Source: Scenedesmus sp. ARA3
Taxonomy: Eukaryota > Chlorophyta > Chlorophyceae > Sphaeropleales > Scenedesmaceae
Length of the DNA stretch: 64,000 nucleotides
NCBI GenBank assembly: GCA_004335835.1
Contig: RWJK01001846.1
Coordinates: 1-64,000 of the forward strand
Direction: 5' to 3'
Shown: piece by piece, positions 35,819-46,991 of the stretch
Numbering within the stretch: position 1 is the first letter of the stretch
Layout: each line of letters starts with the position of its first letter
Position numbers and translations under genes: made by a program
Notes under the pieces: model-generated
Told to the model about the DNA's origin: nothing
The model's input: the letters and a program-made list of their open reading frames with translations, nothing else
The model's database searches: none

Positions 35819-37655
35819 GGTTGTTTATCTGCTAAGCTGCAAGGCACATGGTTGGCCAAAGCTATGCTATCTAGTAGAGATAGTACTAGCACTGGTGCTG
35901 CTGCTGTAGGCCTGTGCAAGGCAACAGCAGGATCAGGATTGGTCCTGCTGCCACGCATTGACGCAGCTGCTGCATGTCAAGAGGCAAGCAACAGCGCAGG
36001 TACAAAGTTATCTGGTCCAAGCTGCTTGCCTGTGCCTCCAGCCCTGGCAAACAACGTGTTGGTGCTGCATCACTGCACTGCAACACCTCGCTGTCGGTCT
36101 TGTCCGTAAAGGTTCGAGCAGTTGTTACGTGAATACGTTTCCCCCAGATTGAACTAGTGCAAGCAGTGTATACGTGGGCCGGCAGACACTCAACCAAGTG
36201 CCAGTAAAGTGTTGTGCCTTGTGTCTCCCAACCTCAACGATCGTCGTCCTACAGCTGGTGGATACGTAAAGAATTAGAGCAAAGCAAGGCTTCAACGTCG
36301 CGTCTGGGTTGGGGCATGCTGAAGGACTGCTACCAGCCCGCCAATCATGTCATAAGCAGAAGGGTTGGTTACACAGGGCAGCGAATATATTAGACTCACA
36401 ATGCAAGCTGCCCTGGAGAGTGCAGCTGCTAGCGGTGAAGCAACGCCATTGAGACCTAGGCGGCTACAACTGCTGTTGTATGCCAGGAACAGCAATCAGG
36501 GCACCTGATCAACTAGCACCAAATTTGCGCAGCTACCTGCACCAAGTGCCATGTGTACACATCATTATGTAGATGCAGTGTTCTGCATGTAAATGCTGTG
36601 TCACTTCACACATAGAACTTGCAGGATGCTGCGACCTGTTCCATGCTGATGTGTCACGCCGCCAACATATGGCTGCCCACAAACGACAACAGCGCCCTGA
36701 ACCGATGACAGGAGGGTGCATGCTGCCAATGCACTGCAGCATGGTGTGCCGCTCAGCAGCCGACAAAAGACACGCAGCAATACATGCTCCGCTACCAAAA
36801 AAGGGCAGCAGCATTCAGTGATTGCCTTCAAAATTCAGCAAAAAGGCAGCGGTGCAGCACCACGTGCAGTTCCAGCAGGCGGCAGGAGCTGCATGGCTCC
36901 AGCACCACACAGCCTGCTGCAAAACATCTATGTGAACAGCGACGGCCTCAAGGCTGCTGCAACCAAGCATCATGAACCATACCAGCCGCTGCGCACACAC
37001 ACAAAGTGCTGCCTGGCGTAACTGCAAAGCAAGATATAGTAGACTCATCTTAGATGAGCATTGCCAGATGCCCCACTGAGCACACGCACCCGCCACCCTG
37101 CCTGGCCCCTTACGACACCCGCACTGCAGCAGGTTTTGTGGGATTGTACAGCCGTGCACCGCTGCGGCTGCACAACTCAGCCCACAGGTTGGCACATGCC
37201 GTGCACTGGCACAGGCATGGCCCCCCATGTCAAGCAGCAGGTGCCACTGCTGCTGTCCCTCTGCTGCATTGGCTGCCACTGCCAGCGCCATCAAAAGCGC
37301 AACTGCTGCAGCTGGCCCAATGGCTGGGGCTGCAGCCACCAAGGCAAGGCATGCTGCTGTCGCCAGTCAGGCAACGCACGGGCGTCCAGCACTGCTGCTG
37401 CTGATGAACAACGCATCCTCCAAGCTATGCTGCCAGCCAGAGTGAGGCAGTGCTGATCCCGTTGCTGCTGCTGCTGCCCACAGGAGCCTGGCAACAACGC
37501 AGGGCGCTGTCCTGCAAGCCATCCTTGTTGCAAAGCATTGCTGCCACTGCTGCTGCTGGCAGGTTTGAGCACATACAAGCCCCGTGGCACATTTTCAGAA
37601 AGTTTGCCGAAGGCCGCACAAGTTGCTGAAGCACTGCTGCTGCTGCTCCTGCTGC
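35819..37655. other. No gene confidently recognised
   Basis: The stretch holds the 5' flank of the rhodanese gene and the 3' flank of the methyltransferase gene. A plus-strand frame at 37054-37404 (with GFVGLYSRAPLRLHNSAHRL) is open for 116 codons but has no family signature or clear partner exons. It is not called as a gene. Confidence 0.4.
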
Positions 37656-39022
37656 TCACAGGTACTGTTCCTGCACCGCTGTCACCACATATACCAGCGT
37701 CCAGAACCCCGCCATGATGCCCAGTGCTGCTGCTGGCGCCTGCCCCCACACCAACGCCACCAGGCCCCACACAGTGAGCACTGAGCCCACATACTGCGGG
37801 TGCGACACGCTGTCAAAGGGCCAGCCATTGACCCAGGGGATCACCTTGCCCAGCTTGAAGCCATAGTACACGCCATCGTGGCCGATCGCCTGCAGCAGCA
37901 GCAGCAGCAGCAGCAGCAGCGGCGGCGGCGGCGGCAGGTGGTGTAAGCATGAGTGTCTAATGCGGCTTACAGGGCAGCTGCCGATTGGGATTCTGAACAG
38001 GGTCTGTACATGGGTATGGAATGCATGATGCATGGACTGAACAGACAGAGCACAGAAAGCAAGCAGAACAAACAGGTGCACCCCTCACACCTGGAAGATG
38101 CCGACATTCAGTGACTGGCCGTAGCAGGCCAGCAGCAGGAAGGCCAGCCACTGCGGATGGTGCAACTGCCATGTGCAACAACCATCAGTCAACTGGAAAG
38201 CAGCTGCTTGCCATCTCACCTGGAATATGCCTACAGTCAGAGACTGCCCATAGCAGGACAACAGCAGGAAGGCCATTGTCGATTCAACACCAGCTGGCGC
38301 AGAAAGGCTTTTACAACAACAGCTACACCCGACACCCACACACCTGGAAGATGCCGACATTCAGAGACTGCCCATAGCAGGCCAGCAGCAGGAAAGCCAG
38401 CCACTGGGGCAGGCTGATTGCGGCCAGGTCTAGGCACAGCCCGGAGCGCCGCAGGCTGGCAAACCACAGCAGGATCACGCTGAACTGCAGCACTGCGAAT
38501 GGTGTGGATGTTGTAGCAGGGTTTTGAATGGCGATGGAGTAAGGCAACAAGCAGCAGGCAAGGATGCAGGGAGTTGAGGGTTGCAGTTGCGGTTCTTGAG
38601 CAGACCAACGTGTAAAGTACGAGCAGTTTCTTTGCGGATGCTGCAGGTTGGCAGCAATTGCTGTGATGCTGCTCAGGGAACGAATGGAGACATCCAACTC
38701 GCTATCAGCAAGCGTACAGCAAGTGTGCACCAGAGAGTTTGGTGGCTGTCACCTGACGACATGCTGTGCTGCTGCTGCTGCGCTGCTGCTGCTGAGCTGC
38801 TGCAGGCTGGCACTCACGCTTTCCGATCAGTCCTGCTGTTGCAAACGCGTCTACAGGGTTTCTGGGGAACATTTTTCGCCATTGCTCCGGTCTGAACCAG
38901 ATGAACGCATAGATGAAGTGGGGCAGGGCTATGCAGAAAGACACAAGCAGAGCTGAGGGACGCAGTACACTAGGCGGCTGACAGCTGAACAGCGAAACTA
39001 TATCTTCAACTACAGCAGCCAT
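37656..39022 (-). CDS. Phosphatidylethanolamine/phospholipid N-methyltransferase (PEMT-like)
   Basis: Three minus-strand exons: 39022-38818, 38492-38344 and 37889-37656, 195 aa; phases close. It is an integral membrane enzyme of the ER that methylates phosphatidylethanolamine derivatives with S-adenosylmethionine on the way to phosphatidylcholine. Length and layout fit PEMT: four hydrophobic segments (e.g. VSFCIALPHFIYAFIWF; WLAFLLLACYGQSLNVGIFQ; VGSVLTVWGLVALVWGQAPA; GIMAGFWTLVYVV), with the conserved stretch YYGFKLGKVIPWVNGWPF and SHPQYVGSVL between them. The C-terminus QEQYL is short and complete. The first ATG gives a plausible cytosolic or lumenal N-terminus, with no transit peptide. Intron 2 carries two extra copies of the end of exon 2, and its acceptor is preceded by a sense CTG tract. 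Confidence 0.9.
38088..38280 (-). repeat. Two donor-side copies of PEMT exon 2 in intron 2
   Basis: The exon end cacctggaagatgcc (plus strand) at 38341 recurs at 38217 and 38088. On the minus strand the copies read WLAFLLLACYGQSLNVGIFQ and AFLLLSCYGQSLTVGIFQ, each followed by a GT. Spacing is 124 and 129 bp. Confidence 0.85.
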
Positions 39023-39849
39023 GATTTGCAGCTGCTAGCAGCGATCGGCGACCAGCAGTGATTGAGGAGATTCAGACAAGTGAACAACTGCTAGTGATCT
39101 CAGCGTGAGAAGCTCGAAGTCAGACTTGTGCTCAGCTGACAGTAAATGCGTATGATGTCGTGTCATTGTATGTCGTGATGGACACCAATGGCAGTGCTGC
39201 GTGTCAGCTGTCAGGCTGTTACGTACTGCTGCCAGCACTACGATCAGGCCTTCAAAGCTACAACTGCTCCACGCGCTGTCTAAGCGCTTTATACTGCTCA
39301 GTGTGCTGAACATTTGCGTAGGACAGCAAGAATGCTGACATCTAGAAAAGCAGAGTGGTGGTTTTAAATGCAACAGGCAAGCAAAGCTGCGCAGCTGCAT
39401 GCCCATGGAATCTCACATACAGATCTGCCCATACGGTTCAGTGAGTGCGTAATTTTGGCTGTGCCACTCAGGTCCGTGAACTCCACGCGATAATACATAA
39501 AGCAGTCATCCCAAGCTTGCTGGCCATACCGAGCCTGTCAGGTACATCAGTTACAGCACTGAGAACTTCACACTTCAAAAAAGCAGCAGGAACAGCGCCT
39601 GACAAGGCTGCTGAGACAGCGCCAGCTCACTCACAATAATCCTTTATCCATCCTGCCTGCGTGCCTCAGCAGTTCTATACCCGACATGCAGCCGTCTGCC
39701 TGCTTGCACAATAGGGATAATCATTGTGAGACAGCCTTCCTCTAAATGCCAGCACAGCTCTGCAGCCTGGCCTGCTGCTCAAAGCCTGCCCGATTCCAAC
39801 ATAACCTTCAACACTTCAAAGCTCCCGCCACTGCGCTGCATGTTAGTGT
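39023..39849. other. Intergenic, phosphatase 3' region and PEMT upstream region
   Basis: No gene seen. TTACA at 39551-39555 is a minus-strand TGTAA about 300 bp after the phosphatase stop. Confidence 0.5.
39551..39555 (-). terminator. Candidate TGTAA polyadenylation signal, phosphatase gene
   Basis: Minus-strand TGTAA at a usual distance past the stop codon. Confidence 0.4.
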
Positions 39850-40944
39850 TCACTCGTGGCCAGGGTGCAGGCTGCCGGCCTGCCTGCTCTTGTGCGCCGC
39901 CACAAACTTGCGCACCATCGCATGCTGCTCATCAGTCTCTGGGCTGCGGCGCTCATTGTCCTTGCGGGTGTCAAAGGCACGCTGCACGCGCTCCAGCGCC
40001 TCGTCAGCTGACACGCTGCAGGACAGAAATAACATAACAAATAACAGCTTAAGTTATGGCTGCGGCGCTCATTGTCCTTGCGGGTGTCAAAGGCACGCTG
40101 CACGCGCTCCAGCGCCTCGTCAGCTGACACACTGCAGGACAGAAATAACATAACAAATAACAGCTTGGGTGATGGCTGCGGCGCTCGTTGTCCTTGCGCG
40201 TGTCAAAGGCACGCTGCACGCGCTCCAACGCCTGGTCAGCTGACACACTGCAGGACAGAAATAACATAACAAATAACAGCTTGAGTGATGGCTGCGGCGC
40301 TCGTTGTCCTTGCGCGTGTCAAAGGCACGCTGCACGCGCTCCAACGCCTGGTCAGCTGACACACTGCAGGACAGAAATAACATAACAAATAACAGCTTAA
40401 GTGATGGCTGCGGCGCTCGTTGTCCTTGCGCGTGTCAAAGGCACGCTGCACGCGCTCCAGCGCCTCGTCAGCTGACACGCTGCGCGCAAGAAACATAACA
40501 TTTGTTACAATATCACAGCATATCAACAATTGGCATTTTCTCCCTATTGGCTTTGTGTTGCACAGCTATGATGCTGCTGGGTATCTTGTCACCAGGAAGC
40601 AGGCGACCACCAGCTCAATGTGCCCGCCTGTCCCGCACCTAGACACCAGCACACAGCAAGCAAAGCAGCAGCAGCAGCAGCAGCAGCAAAGCACAGCCTG
40701 CTGCCATCCACTCACGTGTATGTTGCCGCCAGGAAGCAGGCGCCCACCAGCCACACAACACGACAACAGCAAGCTAGAAGCAGCAGCAGCAGCAACAGCA
40801 GATTGCAGCACCCACTCACCCGTATGTTGCTGCCAGGAAGCAGGCCCCCACCAGCCCCACGCGGCCGCGCCCTCCCCAGCAGTGCGTGTACAGCACCTCG
40901 CCAGCCTCGATGCGGCGCTGCATGTCGGCCACGATCTCCTCCAG

Positions 40945-40980
<36 letters not shown>

Positions 40981-43904
40981 TGGTCAACACGCTGATATGT
41001 ATTGGTGATGACAAGCACGACACGCATGATGGGTGAGCAATCTGCTGCAGTGCTTTGGATGCACTGACTAGCGCTCCGCTGGCACGCTGAGGGCTCCAGG
41101 GGGCTGAGCAACTATGAACACAAATTACAAGTCAATATCAAGCACGACAGGCACACGAGACAAGTGTGGCTCACTGGCGCTCGCGCGGCACGCTGAGCTC
41201 CTCAATGGGGCTGTGCACACACTTCAACACATCACAACGATGACAGGCATGGCAGGCACACAATGCCAACACCAGTGCGAAATCTGCACTCACTGGCGCT
41301 CCCCTGGCACGCTGAGGTCTTCAATGGGGCTGTGCGCAGATATGAATTATAAAGGCATTCACAAGCATGGCAGGCACACAATGCAACCAACAACCCGAAA
41401 TCTGCACTCACTGGCGCTCCCCTGGCACGCTGAGGTCTTCAATGGGGCTGTGCACAAACCTTAAACATCAAGGCGATGACAAGCATGACAGGCACACACT
41501 GCCAATACTAAAGCGTAATCTGCACTCACTGGCGCTCCCCTGGCACGCTGAGGTCTTCAACTGGGCTGTGCGACAACTTCAAAACATCAAGGCGATGGCA
41601 AGCATGACAGGCACACAATGCCAATATCAATGCGTAATATGCACTCACTGGCGCTCTCCTGGCACGCTGAGGTCTTCAATGGGGCTGTGCGCATCTATAG
41701 ATATAAAGGCGATGAGAAGCATGGCAGGCATACAATGCAACCAACAACCCGAAATCTGCACTCACTGGCGCTCCCCTGGCACGCTGAGGTCTTCAATCGG
41801 GCTGTGCACAAACTTCAAAACATCAAGGAGATGACAAGCATGACAGGCACACAGCGCCAATCTTAATGCGTAATATGCACTCACTGGCGCTCCCCTGGCA
41901 CGCTGAGGTCTTCAATCGGGCTGTGCGCAAACTCCAGCGTCTCGCGCGCAGCATACGCAATGTACGCCTCGTTGGCAGGCTTGTGCTGCGGATGCGTGGC
42001 AGCAGAGGGAAGGTGCACAGAGGGACGGCAGCAGGCATGGCGCTGATGCCAGTTAGGGGAGCGCTTGTCTTGCTGTTGCATGTTGGTGGCAGGCTAGCCG
42101 TGCATGTTGGTGGCAGGCTAGCCGTGCATGTTGGTGGCAGGCTAGCCGTGCAAGCCCGTGGAATATGTACCCCACAAGCAGCAGCAGAATTCTCCAGGGC
42201 ACAACATGAACAGTACGACTAACCATACAAATGAAATCTTATATGGAAACAGGAAACACGTTGTCTTCATGTTTGGACAAAAATATCACGCAGATGTCGC
42301 TTCCCCAGAGTGTTGCCTGCATCAAAGCAGCCCACCCCTGGCAGCAGGCACCTATCCAGCTCTGAACTGCTATGCATTCTACTGTGATCGCTGTCAGTGT
42401 GATTGTTATTGAGGTCAACATATGCAGATCAATGCTCTCACCCTAGGCGGCAGGTAGCGGTCCAGCTCTGGTGTGCGCAGCCCATTCATGATGTCAGAGG
42501 GAGGGGGCCTGCGGGCACGGCAGCAGCAGCAGTACTGCACACCTAAACTACAACACACACCGCACCGCCTCTCTTACATGCGCCCTGGTGCATGTTGTGT
42601 AGGAGGCCTGGTCATGCTGCATCTGTTGCGGTGTGCAGCTGCTCAATCAACCATGCGGCAGCACCTTTCAGCAGCAAGCAAACCTGCCGCTTGGTGCCGA
42701 GCACCTCATATCGTCACATAACAGTCACAATGTAACATTACATGGCGTGTCAACTCGGCTCACCCTGCCATGGAGTGCTTGATGAGCTCTGCTGCTGACT
42801 TGTAGGGCATGAAGCCGTTCACGCCACGCAGCGCCAGCTCAGCCTGCGCAGGCACCTCCGCCTGCAGGGGAAACAAGTGACGCAGCAGCACTTGTTGGCA
42901 GACAGATTGCATTAGACAGCAGGCTGCGCAGGCCAACCACAGCAACCGTGCATGTGGCCAGTAGGTGGCCAATTCAGCACCAACTCCACACCAGCCCACG
43001 CAGCGCATGGAGGCGATGCTGCTGCTGCTGCTGAAATTGCGCCATGATACAAATGACGACCCGTTGCCTCACCTGCAGCGACATGAAGGCCGTGATGCCC
43101 GCCTTGAGGATCTGCTCCAGCTTGCCCCCCCCCCCTCCTGGTAGCTCACCCCACACAAGCTGCGCGCTAGATGTGGCCAGCTGGCAATGCCCCTTTTTTT
43201 CAACCTCTTTCGCACTCACCTGTGCAGCGGCATGCAACTGGTGCTGCCTGCATCTGCACCACACCACCCCAGTTGTACGCAATGTTTTGCCAGCTGGCAC
43301 GCCCCCTAAATACTCTCTCTTGCTCACCTGCAGCGACATGAAGGTGGTGATGCCTGCCTTGAGGATCTGCTCAAGCTTGGCCTCCCCCTCCTGGTAGCTC
43401 TTGCACCTGCTGGGCTCCACATACGGGTAGCGCCCCACCAGCAGGCTGCCAGGCACCAGCCAGTTGGCAAAGGCGGAGAAGGAGTGCGCCGACTCGTAGC
43501 TGTCTGCAGGGTTTGAATGGTTTGACCGAGTCAAAGTGACAGTTTCAGTGAGGCTGGGTGGGGTGAGGTGTGACAGTGGGCGGCAGGATGATTGAAGAGG
43601 AACAGCAGCACCAGAGCTGCTGCAGGCACACCACTAGATCGTGCAGCAGCTGTCGAGAGGGCGCGCAGGATGTCTAATGCTATACTGAGTCGTTCTGAAG
43701 CGCCAATGTAGGCGGCAGCGTACCGTCAAGCGGCAGCAGCGGAGCGAAAGCCTCTGAGGCAAGCACACTGCCCTGAGCCTGAGCCTGGCACGTTAGCCGA
43801 CTCCTGTTGACCAAAGGCGCAGCGCGATGCACTGAACAGTATCTTAAAGCTGCATTTCTGCTTCTGCATGGGGCAGCGATGCCGGACTGCTGTGCGAGTG
43901 CCAT
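39850..43904 (-). CDS. Plastid-targeted protein phosphatase (DSP/PTP-like, HCX5R)
   Basis: Seven minus-strand exons: 43904-43724, 43503-43328, 42861-42764, 42508-42442, 41985-41885, 40945-40820 and 40015-39850, 304 aa, all GT-AG and in phase. Exon 1 is a transit-peptide-like leader (MALAQQSGIAAPCRSRNAAL). The body begins FSAFANWLVPGSLLVGRYPY, then LEQILKAGITTFMSLQ, RGVNGFMPYKSAAELI, MNGLRTPELDRYLPPR, FAHSPIEDLSVPGER (probable general-acid loop) and the catalytic P-loop VLYTHCWGGRGRVGLVG with cysteine and arginine five residues apart. The end ALERVQRAFDTRKDNERRSP is conserved in algal and bacterial relatives. A cysteine phosphatase on protein or other phosphoesters is expected; the substrate is unknown. 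Introns 1 to 3 are ordinary except for exon 2 copies in intron 2. Introns 5 and 6 are built largely of copies of exon edges. Confidence 0.88.
40043..40498 (-). repeat. 116-bp tandem array copying the acceptor and start of phosphatase exon 7
   Basis: The word gctgcggcgctc occurs at 39943 (true exon 7), 40059, 40175, 40291 and 40407, exactly 116 bp apart. Each unit holds, in transcript sense, an A/T-rich intron part (ctgttatttgttatgttatt), an acceptor (ctgtcctgcag) and about 70 bp of exon 7 (VSADEALERVQRAFDTRKDN), then returns to intron sequence. Only the last copy in transcript order continues into the rest of the exon. Near-identity means recent amplification. Confidence 0.92.
40585..40760 (-). 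repeat. Two donor-side copies of phosphatase exon 6 end
   Basis: The exon 6 end GLVGACFLAATYG plus donor recurs at about 40718-40756 (reading LVGACFLAATYT then gtgagt) and, more decayed, at about 40590-40620 (ELVVACFLVTRYP). The intron thus has donor copies at its 5' side and acceptor copies at its 3' side. Confidence 0.7.
41150..41884 (-). repeat. 118-bp tandem array copying the end and donor of phosphatase exon 5
   Basis: The junction word cactggcgc lies at 41882 (true donor) and again at 41763, 41646, 41527, 41409, 41291 and 41172, spaced 117-119 bp. On the minus strand every copy reads AHSPIEDLSVPGERQ (or close to it) followed by an intact GTGAG donor. Intervening sequence (caaggcgatgacaagcatgacaggcac in variants) is also repeated, so whole units were duplicated. 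Confidence 0.92.
42079..42150. repeat. 24-bp minisatellite, three units
   Basis: Three perfect copies of a 24-bp unit starting catgttggtggcaggc, inside phosphatase intron 4. Confidence 0.95.
43055..43260 (-). repeat. Copies of phosphatase exon 2 end in intron 2
   Basis: 43067-43140 repeats the end of exon 2 (KLEQILKAGITAFMSLQ plus donor; true version ends at 43328). A third decayed copy with cactcacctgtgcagcggcatg lies near 43213-43235. A C-homopolymer of nine bases interrupts the first copy. Confidence 0.75.
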
Positions 43905-45465
43905 CTCTCCAGCTACTGTGGTGGGTGAATGCTTCTAGAGGTTGCCACTTCAACGCGTACTGTGATGTGAGTGTATTTTTCAGGTATCGAGTGCTTTTGT
44001 TTGTATAGATCAATTGTTTTGGTATGTGCTGCTGCTGATCACGGGAGCCCTGCGTACCAGCAACAGTGTCGCGTGTGAAAGATCGCAGTAGTAAGCTTGG
44101 ATTAAACGAAGTAATGCTGGTTCGACACCATGAGGACTGTCTCGACACCCAGTGTCGTTGCTGTTCTTGTCAGTACACGTCTGACCCGACCGATCCGCGA
44201 ATTAACTCTCGTGGGCCAACCAAAGTCCTCCACCCGGCTCAGCAGTTGCTTGTACAAAGCATCCACCCATCCCCAGTGCCGGAGAGCATTGCCATCAAGA
44301 GACAGTCAACTCCTGCAGGACTGATGGCCTTACAAGGTATGCACAGGATGCCTGCAGCACACCCACCCACCGTGACACTCAAGAGAGCAATTCGCAAAGT
44401 CAAGGGAAAGAGGGACAAGACACGTTCAGGGGCAAAGGGCACATTGCGGCATTAACACTGGCCCACTACTGGCCCATTAGTGGGCGTGCGTCAAGTTCCA
44501 GCTTGGCAGGCGCCAAGGGACGCCTCAGCTGCATATGAAGTGCTGCAATAGCTTGTGCACACACATGTGCGTACCCAAACACGCACCACAGACACCATGT
44601 GTCACACCACATGACAAGAGACACCTCCGACAACAGCTACAGCAGCATCATTGCAGCCCATCAGCAAGCAAAACAGCCCGCTAAAGCACCGCAGGAACCT
44701 ACATAATGGTGTCAATACTGCAGCCCTGCGCACTGCAGCTGCTGCCCTCCTGCAGCCACCACAGCAAAGGTACACCATCACGTAAGCCAGCTGCTGCAAC
44801 ATGCCTGCTCCTGGCTGCCGGCTGGCAGTGCTGCAAGCTGCCAAGCGGCGCACAGCATCACCAGCTGACGCCTGGGATGGTCAGCGGGCTGCAGCTGCTG
44901 GCCCCCACCAGCTGCCAGCCATGCCGCACAACACACCAGCTCCTGCTGCTGCTGCATGCTCTGCTGTGGCGCCTCCCTCCCAGGAAGCCAGCTGCCCACC
45001 TGCACACTGTTGCTGCTGCTGCTGCTGCTGGAGATGACCACACCAACGAAGTCGCTGACAAGATGTCACTACCAGGGCTACCAATGGCTACAAGTGCACC
45101 GAAGACCGTCAGTGCCGTTGCCCCCCTAGGGCATCGTGGCTCTGGGGGACGGCGCTGACCAGGTTGTATTGTGAATGCAGGTAATACACACAGGTCATAA
45201 GAGGAGCAGCAGGAACAGCGCATCTGCACAACTGCGGTTCCAGCAGCCATGGTGGCCTCTAGGGGGGACCACTTGAATGCCATGTGAGTACGCACTATGT
45301 TGCATTATGCTCTGCAAACTGTGCTTACATGCCTATGCAAGCTTTTTACTGCTGCAGGCTCCACCCCCTTTGCACTGCTGCACACTGCTTCGGCAGCTAA
45401 ACCACGCACTGCACTCCTGCAACCTGCTGCTACGCAGCGGCAGCTGCTGCCGCGGGCGTGCTGCT
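43905..45465. other. Largely unassigned region
   Basis: Holds the 5' flank of the phosphatase gene and the 3' flank of the proteasome gene. On the minus strand, a frame around 45250-44858 starts MAAGTAVVQMRCSCCSSYDL and includes a hydrophobic stretch (ATALTVFGALVAIG). It could be part of an unrecognised gene, but no partner exons or family match were found. A plus-strand frame at 44066-44455 is equally unsupported. Confidence 0.3.
45325..45329 (-). terminator. Candidate TGTAA polyadenylation signal, proteasome gene
   Basis: Minus-strand TGTAA about 450 bp past the stop, beyond the array of copied exon ends, which would therefore lie in the 3' untranslated region. Confidence 0.35.
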
Positions 45466-45725
45466 GCTGCCCCGCCACGCGCCCACCGCCCACTGCTTCA
45501 GCTGTGCTGCTTCTGCTGCTGCCTGCTGCTGCATGCTGATCACCACGCGCCCACCGCCCACTTGGTGGGCTGCGCTGCTGCCTTTGTTGCTGCCCCTGCT
45601 GCCCATCACGCATCACCACGCGCCCACCGCCCACTTGGTGGGCTGTTCTGCTGCGCTGCTGCCTCTGCTGCCATCTGCTGCTGCCTAGCCGATCACCAAG
45701 GGCCCACCGCCCACTGGTTGGGCTG
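45466..45725 (-). repeat. Copies of the last proteasome exon end downstream of the stop
   Basis: The end of exon 4 (PTKWAVGAW and stop; plus strand ccacgcgcccaccgcccact) at 45782-45812 is repeated at about 45700-45722, 45617-45645 and 45541-45570, with a shorter remnant near 45475-45495. Most keep the stop codon context. Spacing is about 75-95 bp. Confidence 0.85.
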
Positions 45726-45781
45726 CCTCCGCTGCCTCTGCTGGTGTCTGCTGCTGCCGCTGCTGCCCCATAAATCACGCA

Positions 45782-46953
45782 TCACCACGCGCCCACCGCC
45801 CACTTGGTGGGCTGGCTGAACATCTTGAATTCCCACTGCACGTCCAGCGCGTACGGCTCGCTGATGCTCACGCCCTCCTTGGTCACCTTGGCCAGCTGGA
45901 ACTTGTTCATGCTCTGCTTGTCCCTGCGCAGCGCATGGCAATGCATCATACACATTGTTGATCATGGTCAGGTGCATTAGTTGCTGATCAGTTTGCTACC
46001 CCGCTCACAAGCAGAATGCACTCTTACTGTGAACAGATGCAAAAAAAGTGCCTGCACAACTGGGAGCAGCAGATGGGGCAGCAGGTGGCAGGCAGGGCAG
46101 CGTGAGGGGCACGAATCGCTCAGCACACAAGCTTGCTGATAGCATGTATGGTAACATGTAGTGGGGTGTTTGCAGTACACCTTGACTTGAGCCTGTGTGT
46201 GGGCTTGGCCAGCCTGCTAAGCCACACCTGTAGTAGCACACGCGCAGCGCGTCGTGCATCAGCGCCACTGCCGCCTCCTCGCTCATGTCGTCAGCCTGCG
46301 CCTCCCTGAACAACAGCAACACCCAGCCACACCTCCAGCAACACACACACCCTCAAACGCCATCACACACGCAGCACACTGTCACTGCAGCAGCGCAGCT
46401 GCAGTCTTGCACGCGCAGCGTACGCATCGCAGCCGCAGCAGTAACACTGTAACATCAGCTTCAATAGCAGTTGCCGCAACTGTGGTAGCACACGCGCAGC
46501 GCCTCGTGCATCAGTGCCACTGCCGCCTCCTCGCTCATGTCGTCTGCCTGAAGCCTCCCTCAACAGCAGCAACACCCAGCCACATCTCCAGCAGCCAACA
46601 CACCCTCAAACGCCATCACATACGCAGCACACTGTCACTGCAGCAGCGCAGCTGCAACACCACACGCGCAGCGTATGCATTGCGGCCGCAGCAGCACTAC
46701 TGTAACAGCAACATCGACTTCTAAAGGCCCTTTCCGCACCTGTAGTAGCACACTCGCAGCGCCTCGTGCATCAACGCCACTGCTGCCTCCTCGCTCATGT
46801 CGTCCGCCTGCGCCTCCCTGAACAGCGGGCGCGCCAGGTGGCTGGCAAAGCCTGTGGTGACGTGGCTGTCGCTGTAGTGCGTGCCAATCATGCCCACCAT
46901 GCCCAGGAAGGTCACGTCGGAAGTGGACACGTCCTGCAGCAGCAGCAGCAGCA

Positions 46954-46991
<38 letters not shown>

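Noticed and set aside
36815..37342. Minus-strand frame with a signal-peptide-like start (GPAAAVALLMALAVAANAAE)
   Set aside because: The rest is cysteine-rich low-complexity sequence without a domain; it could be chance in an A/G-rich repeat region.
37054..37456. Two overlapping plus-strand frames of about 120 codons
   Set aside because: No family signature, overlapping frames with similar composition, and no supporting splice pattern.
39850..40530. A repeat protein encoded by the 116-bp array
   Set aside because: 116 is not a multiple of three and each unit returns to A/T-rich intron sequence; only the last unit continues in the conserved frame.
41114..41866. Plus-strand repeat protein with units CTHWRSPGTLRSSMGLC
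   Set aside because: It is the reverse complement of the phosphatase exon 5 donor array; the minus strand holds the conserved phosphatase sequence.
44110..44160. GGTTCGA resembling a tRNA T-loop
   Set aside because: Flanking bases do not form a T-stem, and no anticodon arm or acceptor stem was found.
45277..45819. Plus-strand frame with repeated HAPTAHLVG units
   Set aside because: Reverse complement of the copied end of proteasome exon 4.
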